Origin: a bacterium
Lineage (GTDB): Bacteria > Desulfobacterota > Binatia > HRBIN30 > CADEER01
NCBI GenBank assembly: GCA_019637795.1
Contig: JAHBUY010000002.1
Coordinates: 744,001-808,000, forward strand
DNA: 64,000 nt
Direction: 5' to 3'
Shown here: piece after piece, positions 37,090-46,192 of the stretch
How positions within the stretch are numbered: the stretch's first letter is position 1
Layout of the letters: the number at the start of each line of letters is the position of its first letter
The notes under the pieces: model-generated
Seen by the model: only the letters and a program-made list of their open reading frames with translations
What the model was told of the DNA's origin: nothing
Database searches by the model: none
Position numbers and translations under genes: made by a program

Positions 37090-38157
37090 GTGGAACCGCT
37101 CTACGAGCGCGTCCTGGCGTTCATCGCCGACCCCGCGGTCGACCGGTTCGAGGACCTGGCGCTGGCGACGTTCGCCCATCAGTTCGCACACTGCGCTCCC
37201 TACCGGGACTTCGCGCGCCGCCGCGGCGCCACCCCCGACTCGGTGCGCGACTGGCTCGGGATTCCGCCCGTCCCGATGGTCGCGTTCAAGCACGCCGAGC
37301 TGACCTGCGGCGCGCCACAGCGCATCTTCCTGTCGAGCGGCACCACCCGCGGCGCGGCCCTCCGCTCCCGCCACCTGTTGCCCGACCTCCGCCTCTACCG
37401 CGCCGCGGCGCTCGCTGGTCTGCGTCGCTTCCTCTTTCCCGACGTCAGCCGCATGCGCCTCGTCTCCCTCATTCCGTCGACCGAGGAGCAGCCGGATTCC
37501 TCGCTGGCGCAGATGGTCGCCTGGGCCCTGGAGGAATTCGCATCCGACGGCGGGTATGCCGCCGACGCCGACGGGCTGGCCGTCGACCGCCTGGTCACCG
37601 CCCTGGAGGCGAGCGAGCGCGAGGGGCAGCCGCTGGCGATCCTGACCACCACCGCCGCGCTGCTGCGCGCCCTCGACGCGCTGCGCGATCGCGGTCGCGC
37701 CTTCCGCCTGCCGCACGGCAGCCGGCTGATGGATACCGGCGGCGACAAGGGCGCGCCCCGCCGCCTGTCGCGCAACGGTCTGCTGCATGCCGTCTGGGGC
37801 GCCTTCGCGATCCCCGGATACTTCGTGGTCAATGAGTACGGCATGGCCGAGCTCTCCAGCCAGTACTACGACAGCGTCGTGGCCGATCGCGTCGCCGGCC
37901 AGCACGCGCCGCGCCGCAAGCTCGGCCCGCACTGGGCCCGTGCCCGCCTGCTCGATCCGACGACCCTCGCTCCCGCCGCGCCCGGTACCGTCGGGCTCGT
38001 CTGCCACGTCGACCTCGCCAACGCCGGCAGCGCCATGGCGATCCTCTCCGAGGACCTCGCGGTCGCCGTCGCCGACGGCTTCGAGTTGCGCGGTCGCGCT
38101 CCCGGCGCCGAGGAGCGCGGCTGCTCGCTCGCCGCCGCGCAATGGGACGCGGCGTGA
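37090..38157 (+). CDS. LuxE-like acyl-protein synthetase / acyl-activating enzyme
   Basis: 355 residues from GTG 37090. LuxE-family features: IPPVPMVAFKHAEL, the adenylation loop IFLSSGTTRGAALRSRHLLP, LMDTGGDKGAPRRLSRNGLL, YFVVNEYGMAELSSQYYD and a C-terminal RAPGAEERGCSLAAAQW with Cys about 345. In luminous bacteria LuxE activates fatty acids with ATP and is acylated on a Cys near the C-terminus before handing the acyl group to LuxC. The gene is first of three overlapping plus-strand genes, next to a LuxC homologue; no luciferase (luxAB) is present, so the role is not light production. Confidence 0.88.
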   Translation: MEPLYERVLAFIADPAVDRFEDLALATFAHQFAHCAPYRDFARRRGATPDSVRDWLGIPPVPMVAFKHAELTCGAPQRIFLSSGTTRGAALRSRHLLPDLRLYRAAALAGLRRFLFPDVSRMRLVSLIPSTEEQPDSSLAQMVAWALEEFASDGGYAADADGLAVDRLVTALEASEREGQPLAILTTTAALLRALDALRDRGRAFRLPHGSRLMDTGGDKGAPRRLSRNGLLHAVWGAFAIPGYFVVNEYGMAELSSQYYDSVVADRVAGQHAPRRKLGPHWARARLLDPTTLAPAAPGTVGLVCHVDLANAGSAMAILSEDLAVAVADGFELRGRAPGAEERGCSLAAAQWDAA

Positions 38158-39428
38158 CGGCCTCGCTCACGGCGGTTCAGCCTTCCCGCGTCGGCAGCGA
38201 TGACACGACCCCGGCGGAGCTGGCGCGGGTCATCGCCGCCCTGCGAGGCGTTCAACCGCAGCTCGCCGGGCGTTCGCGCCAGGCGACGATCCAGACGCTG
38301 GAGCAGGTCGCGGCCGACTGGATCGCGCCGCATTCGTCCTGGCTGGAACGCGCCGTCGCCGTTCTGCCCGCGGCCACCGGCTTCTCGGGGCCGATGATTC
38401 GCCGCGCGCTGCCGACCATGCTGGCACCGCTGGCCGCGCCGGCGCTCGCCGATCTCGTGCGGCGCGAAGCCGGCGACCGGCAGGGGCCGGCGCTCGCCCT
38501 GCACGTGCTGCCCGGCAACCTCCCCGGCATGGCGGCGATCCCGGCTGCGCTCTCGCTCGCGGTCGGCGCCGCGGCGCTGCTCAAGCCCGGTCGCGGCGAC
38601 CGGCAGTTCCCAGGCCTCTTCATCGCCTCGGTCGCGGCCAGGGATCCCGAGCTCGCCGCGTGTCTCGCCGCCCCCTACTGGCCCGGCGGCGATCGCGCCT
38701 GCGAGGACGTCGCGCTCGCCGCCGCCGATCTGACCGTCGCGTCCGGCGACGACGCCACCGTCGCCGACCTCGCCCGCCGCAGCCGCGGCCGTTTCATCGG
38801 TCACGGCCATCGCATCAGCTTCGCCGTGGTGACCGCCGGACTCGCCGGCGACGCGGCCACCGCCGCCGACCTCGCGTTCGACACCGCCGTCTGGGATCAA
38901 CGCGGCTGCCTGTCGCCGCAGCTCTGCTTCGTCGTCGGCGAGCGGGATGCCGCGCTGGCGCTCGGCGCCGCCGTCGCCGGCGAGCTGGCGCGCCTCGCCG
39001 ACATCCTGCCGCCGGCACGGCTCGGGGTCGGCGACCGCCTCGCCATTCGCCGCCTGCGCGACGAATCCGAGTGGGCGACGTTCGCTGGCGAACGGGCCCG
39101 CGTGTTGGCGGCGGCCGACGAGGCCGCCGGAACGGTGATCGTCGAGCCGCGCCCGGCGTTCCGTCCGTCGCCGCTCGGGCGCACCCTGCGGATCATGCCG
39201 ATCGCCTCCGTCGAGGCGCTGCGCGACCTGCTGTGGCCGTTGCGCGGCGTGCTCGAGGGTGCCGGCGTCGCCGCCGAGCCGGGGCGCCGGCTGGCGGTGA
39301 CGGCGGCGCTCGAAGCGTGCGGCGTGCATCTGGTCAGTCCGCTGGGGGCAATGCAGCGGCCGCCGCTCGCGTGGCGTCAGGGCGGCCGGGCGCGTCTCGG
39401 CAGTTGGTTCGACGGCGATGCGTCCTGA
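38142..39428 (+). CDS. LuxC-like acyl-CoA/acyl-protein reductase (aldehyde-forming)
   Basis: 428 residues from ATG 38142; a GTG at 38154 forming a GTGA overlap with the upstream stop is an equally good start. LuxC (PF05893) features: LALHVLPGNLPGMAAIPAAL (dinucleotide-binding entry), AAALLKPGRGDRQFPGLF, and VWDQRGCLSPQLCFVV with the catalytic Cys about 256. It reduces an enzyme-bound acyl thioester to the aldehyde with NADPH. Overlaps the LuxE-like gene by up to 16 bases and the aminotransferase gene by 11, so expression is tightly coupled. Confidence 0.88.
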   Translation: MGRGVTASLTAVQPSRVGSDDTTPAELARVIAALRGVQPQLAGRSRQATIQTLEQVAADWIAPHSSWLERAVAVLPAATGFSGPMIRRALPTMLAPLAAPALADLVRREAGDRQGPALALHVLPGNLPGMAAIPAALSLAVGAAALLKPGRGDRQFPGLFIASVAARDPELAACLAAPYWPGGDRACEDVALAAADLTVASGDDATVADLARRSRGRFIGHGHRISFAVVTAGLAGDAATAADLAFDTAVWDQRGCLSPQLCFVVGERDAALALGAAVAGELARLADILPPARLGVGDRLAIRRLRDESEWATFAGERARVLAAADEAAGTVIVEPRPAFRPSPLGRTLRIMPIASVEALRDLLWPLRGVLEGAGVAAEPGRRLAVTAALEACGVHLVSPLGAMQRPPLAWRQGGRARLGSWFDGDAS

Positions 39429-40620
39429 CGAGCTGCGGCGCGGGTTCCTCCGCCACGTCTGTCAGACTTCGGCCGCGCCGCTCGGCATCGTCGTCGCGCG
39501 GGCCGAGGGAGCGACGATCTGGGATGCCGACGGCCGCGCCTATCTCGACCTCCTGTCCGGCATCGGCGTCGCCAATGTCGGCCACGGGCATCCGGAGGTG
39601 GTCGCCGCAGTGCGGGCACAGGCCGAGCGCTACCTGCACGTCATGGTGTACGGCGAGGCCGTCGAGGAGCCGCAGGTGCGCCTGGCGCAGCGGCTGGCGG
39701 AGCTGGCGCCGGGCGACCTCGACGTGGCGTTCTTCTGCAACAGCGGCACCGAGGCGATCGAAGGCGCGATCAAGCTGGCGCGCAAGGCGACCCGCCGCTT
39801 GCGCCTGGTCGCCTTTTGCGGCGGCTATCATGGCGACACCCTGGGCGCGCTGTCGCTGTGCGACAGCCCGGTGTATCGGCCGCCGTTCGAACCGCTGCTC
39901 GGCGACGTCGAGTTCCTGCCCTTCGACGACCACCGCCAGCTCGACCGCATCGACGACCGCGTCGCCGCCGTCGTGGTGGAGCCGATCCAGGGCGAGGGCG
40001 GGGTGCGCGTGCCGGGTCCCGACTTCCTGCCCGCGCTGCGCGCCCGCTGCGACGCCGTCGGGGCGCTGCTGGTGTTCGACGAGGTGATGACCGGCTGCGG
40101 CCGCGCCGGCACCTGGTTCGCCTGTCAGCAGTGGCAGGTCGTGCCGGACGTGTTGGTGCTGGCGAAGGCGCTGGGCGGCGGCCTGCCGCTCGGCGCCTTC
40201 GTCGGGCGCGCGGCGCTGATGGCGAGCCTGTCGCACGACCCGCCGCTGGCGCACGTGACGACATTCGGCGGCCATCCGCTGTCGTGCGCCGCCGGCCTCG
40301 CCGCGCTGGAGGTGATGGCGCGCGAACGCCTGCCCGAGCGCGCGGCCCAGGTCGGCGCGCACTGGCGCGCGCGGCTCGACGCCCTGCGCAGCGCCCGGCT
40401 TGTCGACGTGCGCGGGCGCGGCCTGTTGATCGGGTTGGAATTCGCCGGCGCGCAGGACACGGCGGCCTTCTGCCGCGCCGCCTTCGCGCGCGGTCTGATT
40501 CTCAACTGGACCCTGCACCGCGACACCGTCGTCCGCCTGGCGCCGCCGCTGACCATCGGCGACGACGACAGCGAACGCGCGCTGGCAGCGATTGCCGCGG
40601 CGCTGCGCGACCTCGGGTGA
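39418..40620 (+). CDS. class III PLP-dependent aminotransferase in the LuxE-LuxC operon
   Basis: 400 residues from ATG 39418, overlapping the LuxC-like stop by 11 bases. Fold-type I, class III features: YLDLLSGIGVANVGHGHPEV, FFCNSGTEAIEGAIKLARKA, FCGGYHGDTLGALSLCDSP, VVEPIQGEGGVRVPGPDFLP, LLVFDEVMTGCGRAGTWFA and the PLP lysine in VLVLAKALGGGLPLGAF (K250). Such enzymes use omega-amino or aldehyde substrates (ornithine, GABA, diamines). After a LuxE/LuxC pair the natural inference is transamination of a fatty or other aldehyde to a primary amine. Confidence 0.88.
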   Translation: MRPDELRRGFLRHVCQTSAAPLGIVVARAEGATIWDADGRAYLDLLSGIGVANVGHGHPEVVAAVRAQAERYLHVMVYGEAVEEPQVRLAQRLAELAPGDLDVAFFCNSGTEAIEGAIKLARKATRRLRLVAFCGGYHGDTLGALSLCDSPVYRPPFEPLLGDVEFLPFDDHRQLDRIDDRVAAVVVEPIQGEGGVRVPGPDFLPALRARCDAVGALLVFDEVMTGCGRAGTWFACQQWQVVPDVLVLAKALGGGLPLGAFVGRAALMASLSHDPPLAHVTTFGGHPLSCAAGLAALEVMARERLPERAAQVGAHWRARLDALRSARLVDVRGRGLLIGLEFAGAQDTAAFCRAAFARGLILNWTLHRDTVVRLAPPLTIGDDDSERALAAIAAALRDLG

Positions 40621-40707
40621 GCGTCGCGCGGGCGGCGCAGCGGAGAGCCGCTCCGGTCGACCAGAAATCTCTTGTCCGCAGCGGCGTTGCCGTGGTAGCC
40701 GGCGCGC

Positions 40708-42513
40708 ATGGCAGCACCGTGGTCGGCTGCGGGCAGCGCCGCCGCGTTTCTCCTGTCGGTGGCGTGCGCGGTTGCCGCGCCCTACCCGGTCGCCGACTTG
40801 GCGCCCGGCGCGGCCGATGCCGACATCGATACGATCCGCGCCGCCGGCACATCAGTGGTATTCCGGCGCGGCGGGTCGAACCTCTGGGGTAGCGACGGCA
40901 CCAGTGCTGGTACCGTGCAGCTACGCGCAGGCGCCGTCGCCAATCTGACCGAGCACCATGGACGGGTCGCCTTCACCGCGCCGAGCGCCAGCGGGCCGTT
41001 CGAGGACCTCTGGCTCACCGATGCCACGGCCGCGGGGACGACGCTGGTGGCAACACTCAACGGCGATGGGGTTTGTTCGGTGTTCGGCGGACCGTGCACG
41101 GGCTGGCATCCCATCATCGACTCGCTGACGTCGGTGAGCGGGCTCCTCTACTTCCGGCAGGACGGGTTTGGCGTCTGGCGCAGCGACGGCACCACTGACG
41201 GAACCTTCCGTGTCGGCCTCTACGCACAACGCGTTTGTTCCATCGGCTGTTTCTGTTGCTTCTACATCGGTGCCGACCTGTCGCAGTTCACCGCGGTCAA
41301 CCAGCGGTTGTATTTCAGCCGCACGGACGGCTACCTCACCGAATACTCGCTCGAGTCCAGCGACGGCGCTGCTACCGCGCCGCTGCTTGCCGGCACCGCC
41401 GCGAGTGCCATGGCGGGTGCCGGCGGCCGGCTGTTTTTCGTCGCCGCCGGGGTGCCGACGGCGCTCCAGGTGCACGACGGCAATGGCTTCCGCTGGCTCG
41501 GCCTGCTCGGAGATGGCACGCAGGCGGCAACCCAGCTCACCGCGTCGGGCGGCCTGCTCTATCTCATGGTCGGTGCGGGCACAGCCAGCGCCGCGCTGTG
41601 GCGGAGCGACGGTACGCCGGGAGGAACCTTCGTGGTGTTGCAGGGCGACGCCGCCGATTTGACCGCTTTCGACGGCGGGCTCGCTTTTCGGCGGATCGCC
41701 GCCGGCGGCGACCAGCTCTGGCATACCGATGGAACGGTCGCCGGGACTGCGCTGGTGAGCGCGCTGGCGCCGAGCTCGCTGACGGCGGTCGGCGGCACGT
41801 TGTTCTTCGCCGCCAGCGACGCGGCGGGGGCCGAGCTCTGGCAGAGCGACGGGACGGCCGCCGGGACGTCGCGGGTGGCGGACTTGGTGCCGGGTCCGGA
41901 CGGCTCCGCGCCGGCCGATCTCACCGCCGCCTGCGGGAGGCTCTACTTCACCGCCAGCACGCCGGCGACCGGTCGCGAGCTGTGGGCGCTCGACGTCGAT
42001 CCGGGAGCGTGCCCGGTTGCCGAATCCGACTGCGTCGCCGACGCGCAGTGCGCGTATCCCTGCGGCACCGGTCACTGCGACGCCGCGACCGGCTGCTCGG
42101 CGTCGCCATACGCCTGCTGCGGAGCCGCGCAATGCGACGATGGCGATGTTTGCACGATCGATACCTGCCGGCACATTCTCGGGTGCCAGCACACGCTGCT
42201 GCCGGGTCTCGACGCGATCACCTGCCTGCTCGGAGCCTCCGGCAGCGAGGCAGCACGCTGTCCGGGTGAGACGCTCTCGGTCGCGACCGGCCGTCGCTTC
42301 GATCGCGTGCGCTCGCGCTTGGCGCAGGCCGCCGCGCAGATGCAGCCGACGCAGGCGCAGCGGCGGGTCATGGCGGCGATCCGCGCCCTGGACCGTGTCC
42401 AGAGTCGCATCGACGGCGAGTTGCGGCGCGCCGCTGTCTCCGCCGCGTGCCACGGCGCGCTCACCGATATGGTGGTCACCGCCCGTGCGCGGGCCGCGGC
42501 GTGGCAACCCTGA
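40708..42513 (+). CDS. secreted repeat protein with ELWxSDGTxxGT motifs
   Basis: 601 residues from ATG 40708, with an N-terminal signal peptide (SAAAFLLSVACAVAAPY). Repeats of the type NLWGSDGTSAGTVQL, GVWRSDGTTDGTFRVG, ALWRSDGTPGGTFVV, QLWHTDGTVAGTAL and ELWQSDGTAAGTSRVADLVP recur about every 45-50 residues over residues 50-430 and probably form a beta-propeller-like array. A Cys-rich segment follows (CVADAQCAYPCGTGHCD ... CDDGDVCTIDTC), then a helical tail. Cell-surface or extracellular; function unknown. Confidence 0.8.
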   Translation: MAAPWSAAGSAAAFLLSVACAVAAPYPVADLAPGAADADIDTIRAAGTSVVFRRGGSNLWGSDGTSAGTVQLRAGAVANLTEHHGRVAFTAPSASGPFEDLWLTDATAAGTTLVATLNGDGVCSVFGGPCTGWHPIIDSLTSVSGLLYFRQDGFGVWRSDGTTDGTFRVGLYAQRVCSIGCFCCFYIGADLSQFTAVNQRLYFSRTDGYLTEYSLESSDGAATAPLLAGTAASAMAGAGGRLFFVAAGVPTALQVHDGNGFRWLGLLGDGTQAATQLTASGGLLYLMVGAGTASAALWRSDGTPGGTFVVLQGDAADLTAFDGGLAFRRIAAGGDQLWHTDGTVAGTALVSALAPSSLTAVGGTLFFAASDAAGAELWQSDGTAAGTSRVADLVPGPDGSAPADLTAACGRLYFTASTPATGRELWALDVDPGACPVAESDCVADAQCAYPCGTGHCDAATGCSASPYACCGAAQCDDGDVCTIDTCRHILGCQHTLLPGLDAITCLLGASGSEAARCPGETLSVATGRRFDRVRSRLAQAAAQMQPTQAQRRVMAAIRALDRVQSRIDGELRRAAVSAACHGALTDMVVTARARAAAWQP

Positions 42514-42550
42514 GCGGAGCATCAGCGCCGCCGCCCTGACACGCCGGCGG

Positions 42551-43558
42551 TCAGTAGATGCGCGGCTCGCCGACGGGGCGGGTCTTCCAGCGCTTGTGGA
42601 ACCAGATCCACTGCTCGGGGTAGCGACGCAGCATGGTCTCGAACACCGCGTTGCAGCGGCGCGTGTTCTCGATGACGTCGGCGTCGCGATCGCCGCTCCT
42701 CGCCAGCTCCACCTCCGGCAGGACGACGATGCGGTGCTGGTCGCTGGTGCCGTCGCGCACCAGGAACACCGGCACCACCGGGGCGCCGCTCAGCATCGCC
42801 AGGCGGGCGGGGCCGGGGGTGGTCGACGCCGGCCGGCCGAACAGGTCGGCGAACACGCCGTAGCGGCGGGTCTGGTTCTGGTCGGCGGGGATGGCGACGA
42901 TCTGGCGTCGACGCAGGGCCCGCAGCGCCGCCTTGGCCGCGCTCTTCTTCGGCAGCGACACGGTGCCCGCTCGCTCGCGCAGGCTGGTGATCGCATCGTC
43001 GACCAGCTCGTTGTTCATCGGCCGGTGCACGAGCGTGATCGGATGCCCGAGGAGTCCGTGGGCGTAGGCGAGCAGCTCCCAGTTGCCGAAGTGGCCGGTG
43101 AGGATCAGCGTGCCCTCCCGCGCCGCGCGATCGAGCGTCGCCTGCCAGCGATCCGGATCCTCGACCGAGACGTAGTCGTGTACGGTCTGCGCCGTCAGCG
43201 ACGGGAGGTGGCAGATCTCGGCCGCGGTGCGGCCGAGGTTGCGCACCGATGCCCGCAGCAGGGCGCGGCGCTGGGCGGGGGTCTTGTCGGGAAAGGCGAT
43301 GCCCAGGTTGATCAGCGCGATGGCGCGGTCGCGGCGATCGAGCAGATAGAAGAGATCGCCGAGCAGGGCGCCCAGCCGCAGCGCGAGCGCGCGCGGCAGG
43401 ATCGCGAAGGCGCCGATGGCGGCGCGGAAGATCAACAGCTCGAGGCGATCGCGGAAGGATGGCGCCGCCGCGGGCGCCATCGCGTCGGCACGATGGGTCG
43501 CGACGGCCTCGACCTGGCCCTCGCTCTGCGGGCGGGGGACGTCAGGCGACGGCGTCAC
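42551..43558 (-). CDS. LpxL/HtrB-family lipid A lauroyl-type acyltransferase
   Basis: 335 residues from GTG 43558 (an internal ATG at residue 27 is possible). Catalytic Hx4E is GTLILTGHFGNWELLAYAHG. Other signatures: HRPMNNELVDDAITSLRERA, IVAIPADQNQTRRYGVFADL FGRPASTTPG and PEQWIWFHKRWKTRP. It adds a secondary acyl chain to KDO-lipid A at the inner membrane. It starts 17 bases inside the diiron-protein gene and is last in the kdsA-kdsD-acyltransferase-diiron-acyltransferase operon. Confidence 0.9.
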   Translation of the reverse strand: MTPSPDVPRPQSEGQVEAVATHRADAMAPAAAPSFRDRLELLIFRAAIGAFAILPRALALRLGALLGDLFYLLDRRDRAIALINLGIAFPDKTPAQRRALLRASVRNLGRTAAEICHLPSLTAQTVHDYVSVEDPDRWQATLDRAAREGTLILTGHFGNWELLAYAHGLLGHPITLVHRPMNNELVDDAITSLRERAGTVSLPKKSAAKAALRALRRRQIVAIPADQNQTRRYGVFADLFGRPASTTPGPARLAMLSGAPVVPVFLVRDGTSDQHRIVVLPEVELARSGDRDADVIENTRRCNAVFETMLRRYPEQWIWFHKRWKTRPVGEPRIY

Positions 43559-44096
43559 CGAAGACGGCGATCTCCTTCGCCTTCAGCTCGCCGTAGACCT
43601 CGGCGTCGATGCGCCGGTACTTCTCGATCGCCTTCTCCGCCAGGCTCTCGTCCCCTTCCTGGCGCGCCAGCTCCATCAGCTTGTTGCGGATCCACGACAT
43701 GTGCCACTTCTCGTCGTTGGTCACGTCCTTCAGCACTTCGAGCGTCTGCGGATCCGGGTCGTGGTTCTCGATGTGCTCGAGGTAGCGCGCGAACGAACGC
43801 TCCTCGACGACGACGGTCAGGGCGAGGATCTCGAGGATCGAGCGCGGCACCGTGCGCAGGCCGACGCGCTTCTGGTAGCCGTCCTCGATCTTCATCGGCT
43901 CGCCGCCCATGTCGTTGATGCGCTTCGTCCACAGCCAGGCGTGGCGCGTCTCGTCGGCGAGGTGCAGGGCCAGCTTCACCTGCGCATCCGGGTCGTCCAT
44001 CATCTTGATGAGCCGCAGCAGCAACGTCGCGCCATGCAGCTCGGCGTCGCGGTAGTAGCTCATCAACTGAATCATGCGCGGGTCTGGCGTCGGCAT
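43542..44096 (-). CDS. ferritin-like diiron protein inside the lipid A operon
   Basis: 184 residues from ATG 44096 with a good GGAGG ribosome site. Four-helix diiron ligand pattern: E19 (YYRDAELHGATLLLRL), E49xxH52 (LADETRHAWLW), E98/E99 (VVVEERSFARYL) and E129xxH132 (TNDEKWHMSWI). MiaE-like hydroxylases and other ferritin-like oxygenases use such a site. It lies 16 bases after one LpxL-like gene and overlaps the next, so a role in modifying (for example hydroxylating) the lipid A or KDO being assembled is plausible but inferred. Iron storage is unlikely for a single-copy four-helix protein in this context. Confidence 0.75.
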   Translation of the reverse strand: MPTPDPRMIQLMSYYRDAELHGATLLLRLIKMMDDPDAQVKLALHLADETRHAWLWTKRINDMGGEPMKIEDGYQKRVGLRTVPRSILEILALTVVVEERSFARYLEHIENHDPDPQTLEVLKDVTNDEKWHMSWIRNKLMELARQEGDESLAEKAIEKYRRIDAEVYGELKAKEIAVFGDAVA

Positions 44097-44112
44097 CAGC
44101 GAACCTCCGATA

Positions 44113-45108
44113 TTACGACAAAACAGTATTCTGGTAGTGAAATTCAGCGTCCAGATCAAGTCGCGGCACCGGCCGGCGGCGCCAGCGCTTGTGCCACCAG
44201 ACCCATTCGGTCGGGTTCTCGCGCACCTGCGCCTCGATGATCTCGCCGCAGCGGTGCGTCAGCGTGACCACGTCCGCGCGGCGGTCGCCGCTGCGCGGCG
44301 GGTGGAGCGGCGGCAGCACGGTGAGCTGGTGGCCTCCGTCGGGTCGGCGGCGGGCGAAGGCGGGCACGATCGGCAGATCGCGGCGGACCGCCAGCGCGGC
44401 GGCGGCCGCCGGCGTGCGCGCCGGGCGGCCGAAGAAGGGCACCGACACTGACGGGGCCTGGATGTCCTGGTCGATGAGCAGCGCCAGGACGCCGCGCTGG
44501 CGCAATACCTGGAGGATCTCGCGGCCCGAGCTCGGGCTCTCGCGGATGATCGCGCGGACGCCGTTGCGGGCGCGGAAGTCGACCAGCAGCCGGTTCAGCC
44601 GCGGGTCGTTCATCTGCTTGGCGATGCCGGCGATGGGGATGCCGCGCCCGGCGAAGTAGGCGGCGAGGATCTCCCAGTTGCCGATGTGCCCGGTGACGAC
44701 GATCGCGCCCTTGCCGGCTTCGAGGACGGCGCGCACGTGCTCCCAGCCGTCGACGGTGACGTAGCCGTCGTCGAAGCGGCGCTTCAGGTCCTCCATGTGG
44801 GTCACTTCGACGAAACAGCGCGCCGCGTTGCGCAGGGCGGCGCGGGCGATCCGTTCCTTCTCGTCCCGGCTCAGCGCGTCGCCGTAGGCGACGTCGAGAT
44901 GGGCCAGGGACCGTTCGCGGGTCTTGCGGTCGACGGCGTAGATGATGTCGCCCACCCGGTCGGCGAGGCGGAGCGCCGTGGCCAGCGACACCTGCCGCGG
45001 CAGCCAGAGGGCCACGCGCACCGCATGGTAGGTCAGCGCGTCCTTGCGCCGGCGGACGAATCGCCGCAGCCGATGCGAGCGCCGGTAGAAACGGCGGAGC
45101 GGGTTCAC
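44113..45108 (-). CDS. second LpxL/LpxM-family lipid A acyltransferase
   Basis: 331 residues from ATG 45108 (MNPLRRFYRRSHRLRRFVRR, a basic membrane-approach start). Catalytic Hx4E: GAIVVTGHIGNWEILAAYFA. Then IAGIAKQMNDPRLNRLLVDF, VLALLIDQDIQAPSVSVPFF GRPARTP and NPTEWVWWHKRWRRRP. Only moderately similar to the other acyltransferase in the operon, so the two probably add different secondary acyl chains. Lies 67 bases downstream of kdsD. Confidence 0.9.
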   Translation of the reverse strand: MNPLRRFYRRSHRLRRFVRRRKDALTYHAVRVALWLPRQVSLATALRLADRVGDIIYAVDRKTRERSLAHLDVAYGDALSRDEKERIARAALRNAARCFVEVTHMEDLKRRFDDGYVTVDGWEHVRAVLEAGKGAIVVTGHIGNWEILAAYFAGRGIPIAGIAKQMNDPRLNRLLVDFRARNGVRAIIRESPSSGREILQVLRQRGVLALLIDQDIQAPSVSVPFFGRPARTPAAAAALAVRRDLPIVPAFARRRPDGGHQLTVLPPLHPPRSGDRRADVVTLTHRCGEIIEAQVRENPTEWVWWHKRWRRRPVPRLDLDAEFHYQNTVLS

Positions 45109-45175
45109 GAACGCTCAGATGACCACAGTTGGCCGTGGAAGGGGAGCCCGGCGGCGGGGATCTCCCGCGCCGCGG

Positions 45176-46192
45176 CTACGCGACGCCGGCCTTCAGGATG
45201 TCGTGCAGGTGGATGACGCCGGCCGGCCGCCGGCTCCCCGGCGCCAGCACGAACAGCGAGGTGATGCTGTGGCGCTCCATGTCGGCCAGCGCGCGCGCGG
45301 CCAGCGCATTCGGCTCGATGGTCTTCGGGTTGGCGCTCATGAGATCGCGCGCCGCCAGGCGGTGGGGTTCGCGGCCGCGCTGCAGGCCGCGGCGCAGATC
45401 GCCGTCGGTGACGATGCCGATCAGCTCGCGGTTGGCGTCGACCACGCCGGTGACGCCGAGCCGTTTGGCGGTGATTTCCATGACGGTGTCGGCCATCGGC
45501 GCGTCGGCGTGCACCAGCGGCAGGTCGTCGCCGCGATGCATGAGCTCGCCGACCGTCAGCAGCCGGCGGCCCAGACTGCCGGCCGGGTGCAGCGCGCCGA
45601 AATCGCTCTCGCCGAACCCGTTGCGTTCGAGCAGCGCCACCGCCAGCGCGTCCCCGAGCGCCAACGCGGCGGTGGTGCTGGCGGTCGGCGCCAGGCCGAG
45701 CGGACACGCCTCCGCGGGAACGCTGGCGTCGAGCACGACGTCGGCGGCGCGCGCCAGGGTCGAGGTCGGGGCGCCGGTGAGCGCGATCACGGTCAGGTCG
45801 TGCCGCTTGAACATCGGCAGCAGCCGCAGGACCTCCTCGACCTCGCCGCTGTACGAGACGGCGAGGACGACGTCCTCCTTGCCGACGATGCCGAAATCGC
45901 CGTGCACCGCCTCGGCGGCGTGCAGAAAGCTCGCGGACGTGCCGGTGCTGGCCAGGGTCGCCGCGATCTTGCGGCAGATGAGGCCCGACTTGCCGATGCC
46001 GGTGACCACCACCTTGCCGCGGCAGGCGGCGATCAGCTCGACGGCGCGATCGAAGCGCGCGTCGAGCCGCTCGCGCACCGCCTGCAGGGCGGCGATCTCG
46101 ATCGCCAGCACGCGGCGGGCGCGCTTCAGCGCCTCGCTGTCGGCGGGGCGGCGGGCGCGCGGGGCGCGATTCGCCTTACGGGGCAGCGGCAT
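45176..46192 (-). CDS. kdsD: D-arabinose-5-phosphate isomerase
   Basis: 338 residues from ATG 46192. SIS domain first: [60 protein letters not shown]. Two CBS domains follow ([40 protein letters not shown]). Standard architecture for KdsD/KpsF, which isomerises ribulose-5-phosphate to arabinose-5-phosphate for KDO synthesis. Overlaps the kdsA stop by 17 bases, so the two are one transcription unit. Confidence 0.93.
   Translation of the reverse strand: MPLPRKANRAPRARRPADSEALKRARRVLAIEIAALQAVRERLDARFDRAVELIAACRGKVVVTGIGKSGLICRKIAATLASTGTSASFLHAAEAVHGDFGIVGKEDVVLAVSYSGEVEEVLRLLPMFKRHDLTVIALTGAPTSTLARAADVVLDASVPAEACPLGLAPTASTTAALALGDALAVALLERNGFGESDFGALHPAGSLGRRLLTVGELMHRGDDLPLVHADAPMADTVMEITAKRLGVTGVVDANRELIGIVTDGDLRRGLQRGREPHRLAARDLMSANPKTIEPNALAARALADMERHSITSLFVLAPGSRRPAGVIHLHDILKAGVA

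Noticed and set aside
37090..40620. A luminescence (lux) operon
   Set aside because: luxA, luxB and luxD are absent and the third gene is an aminotransferase.
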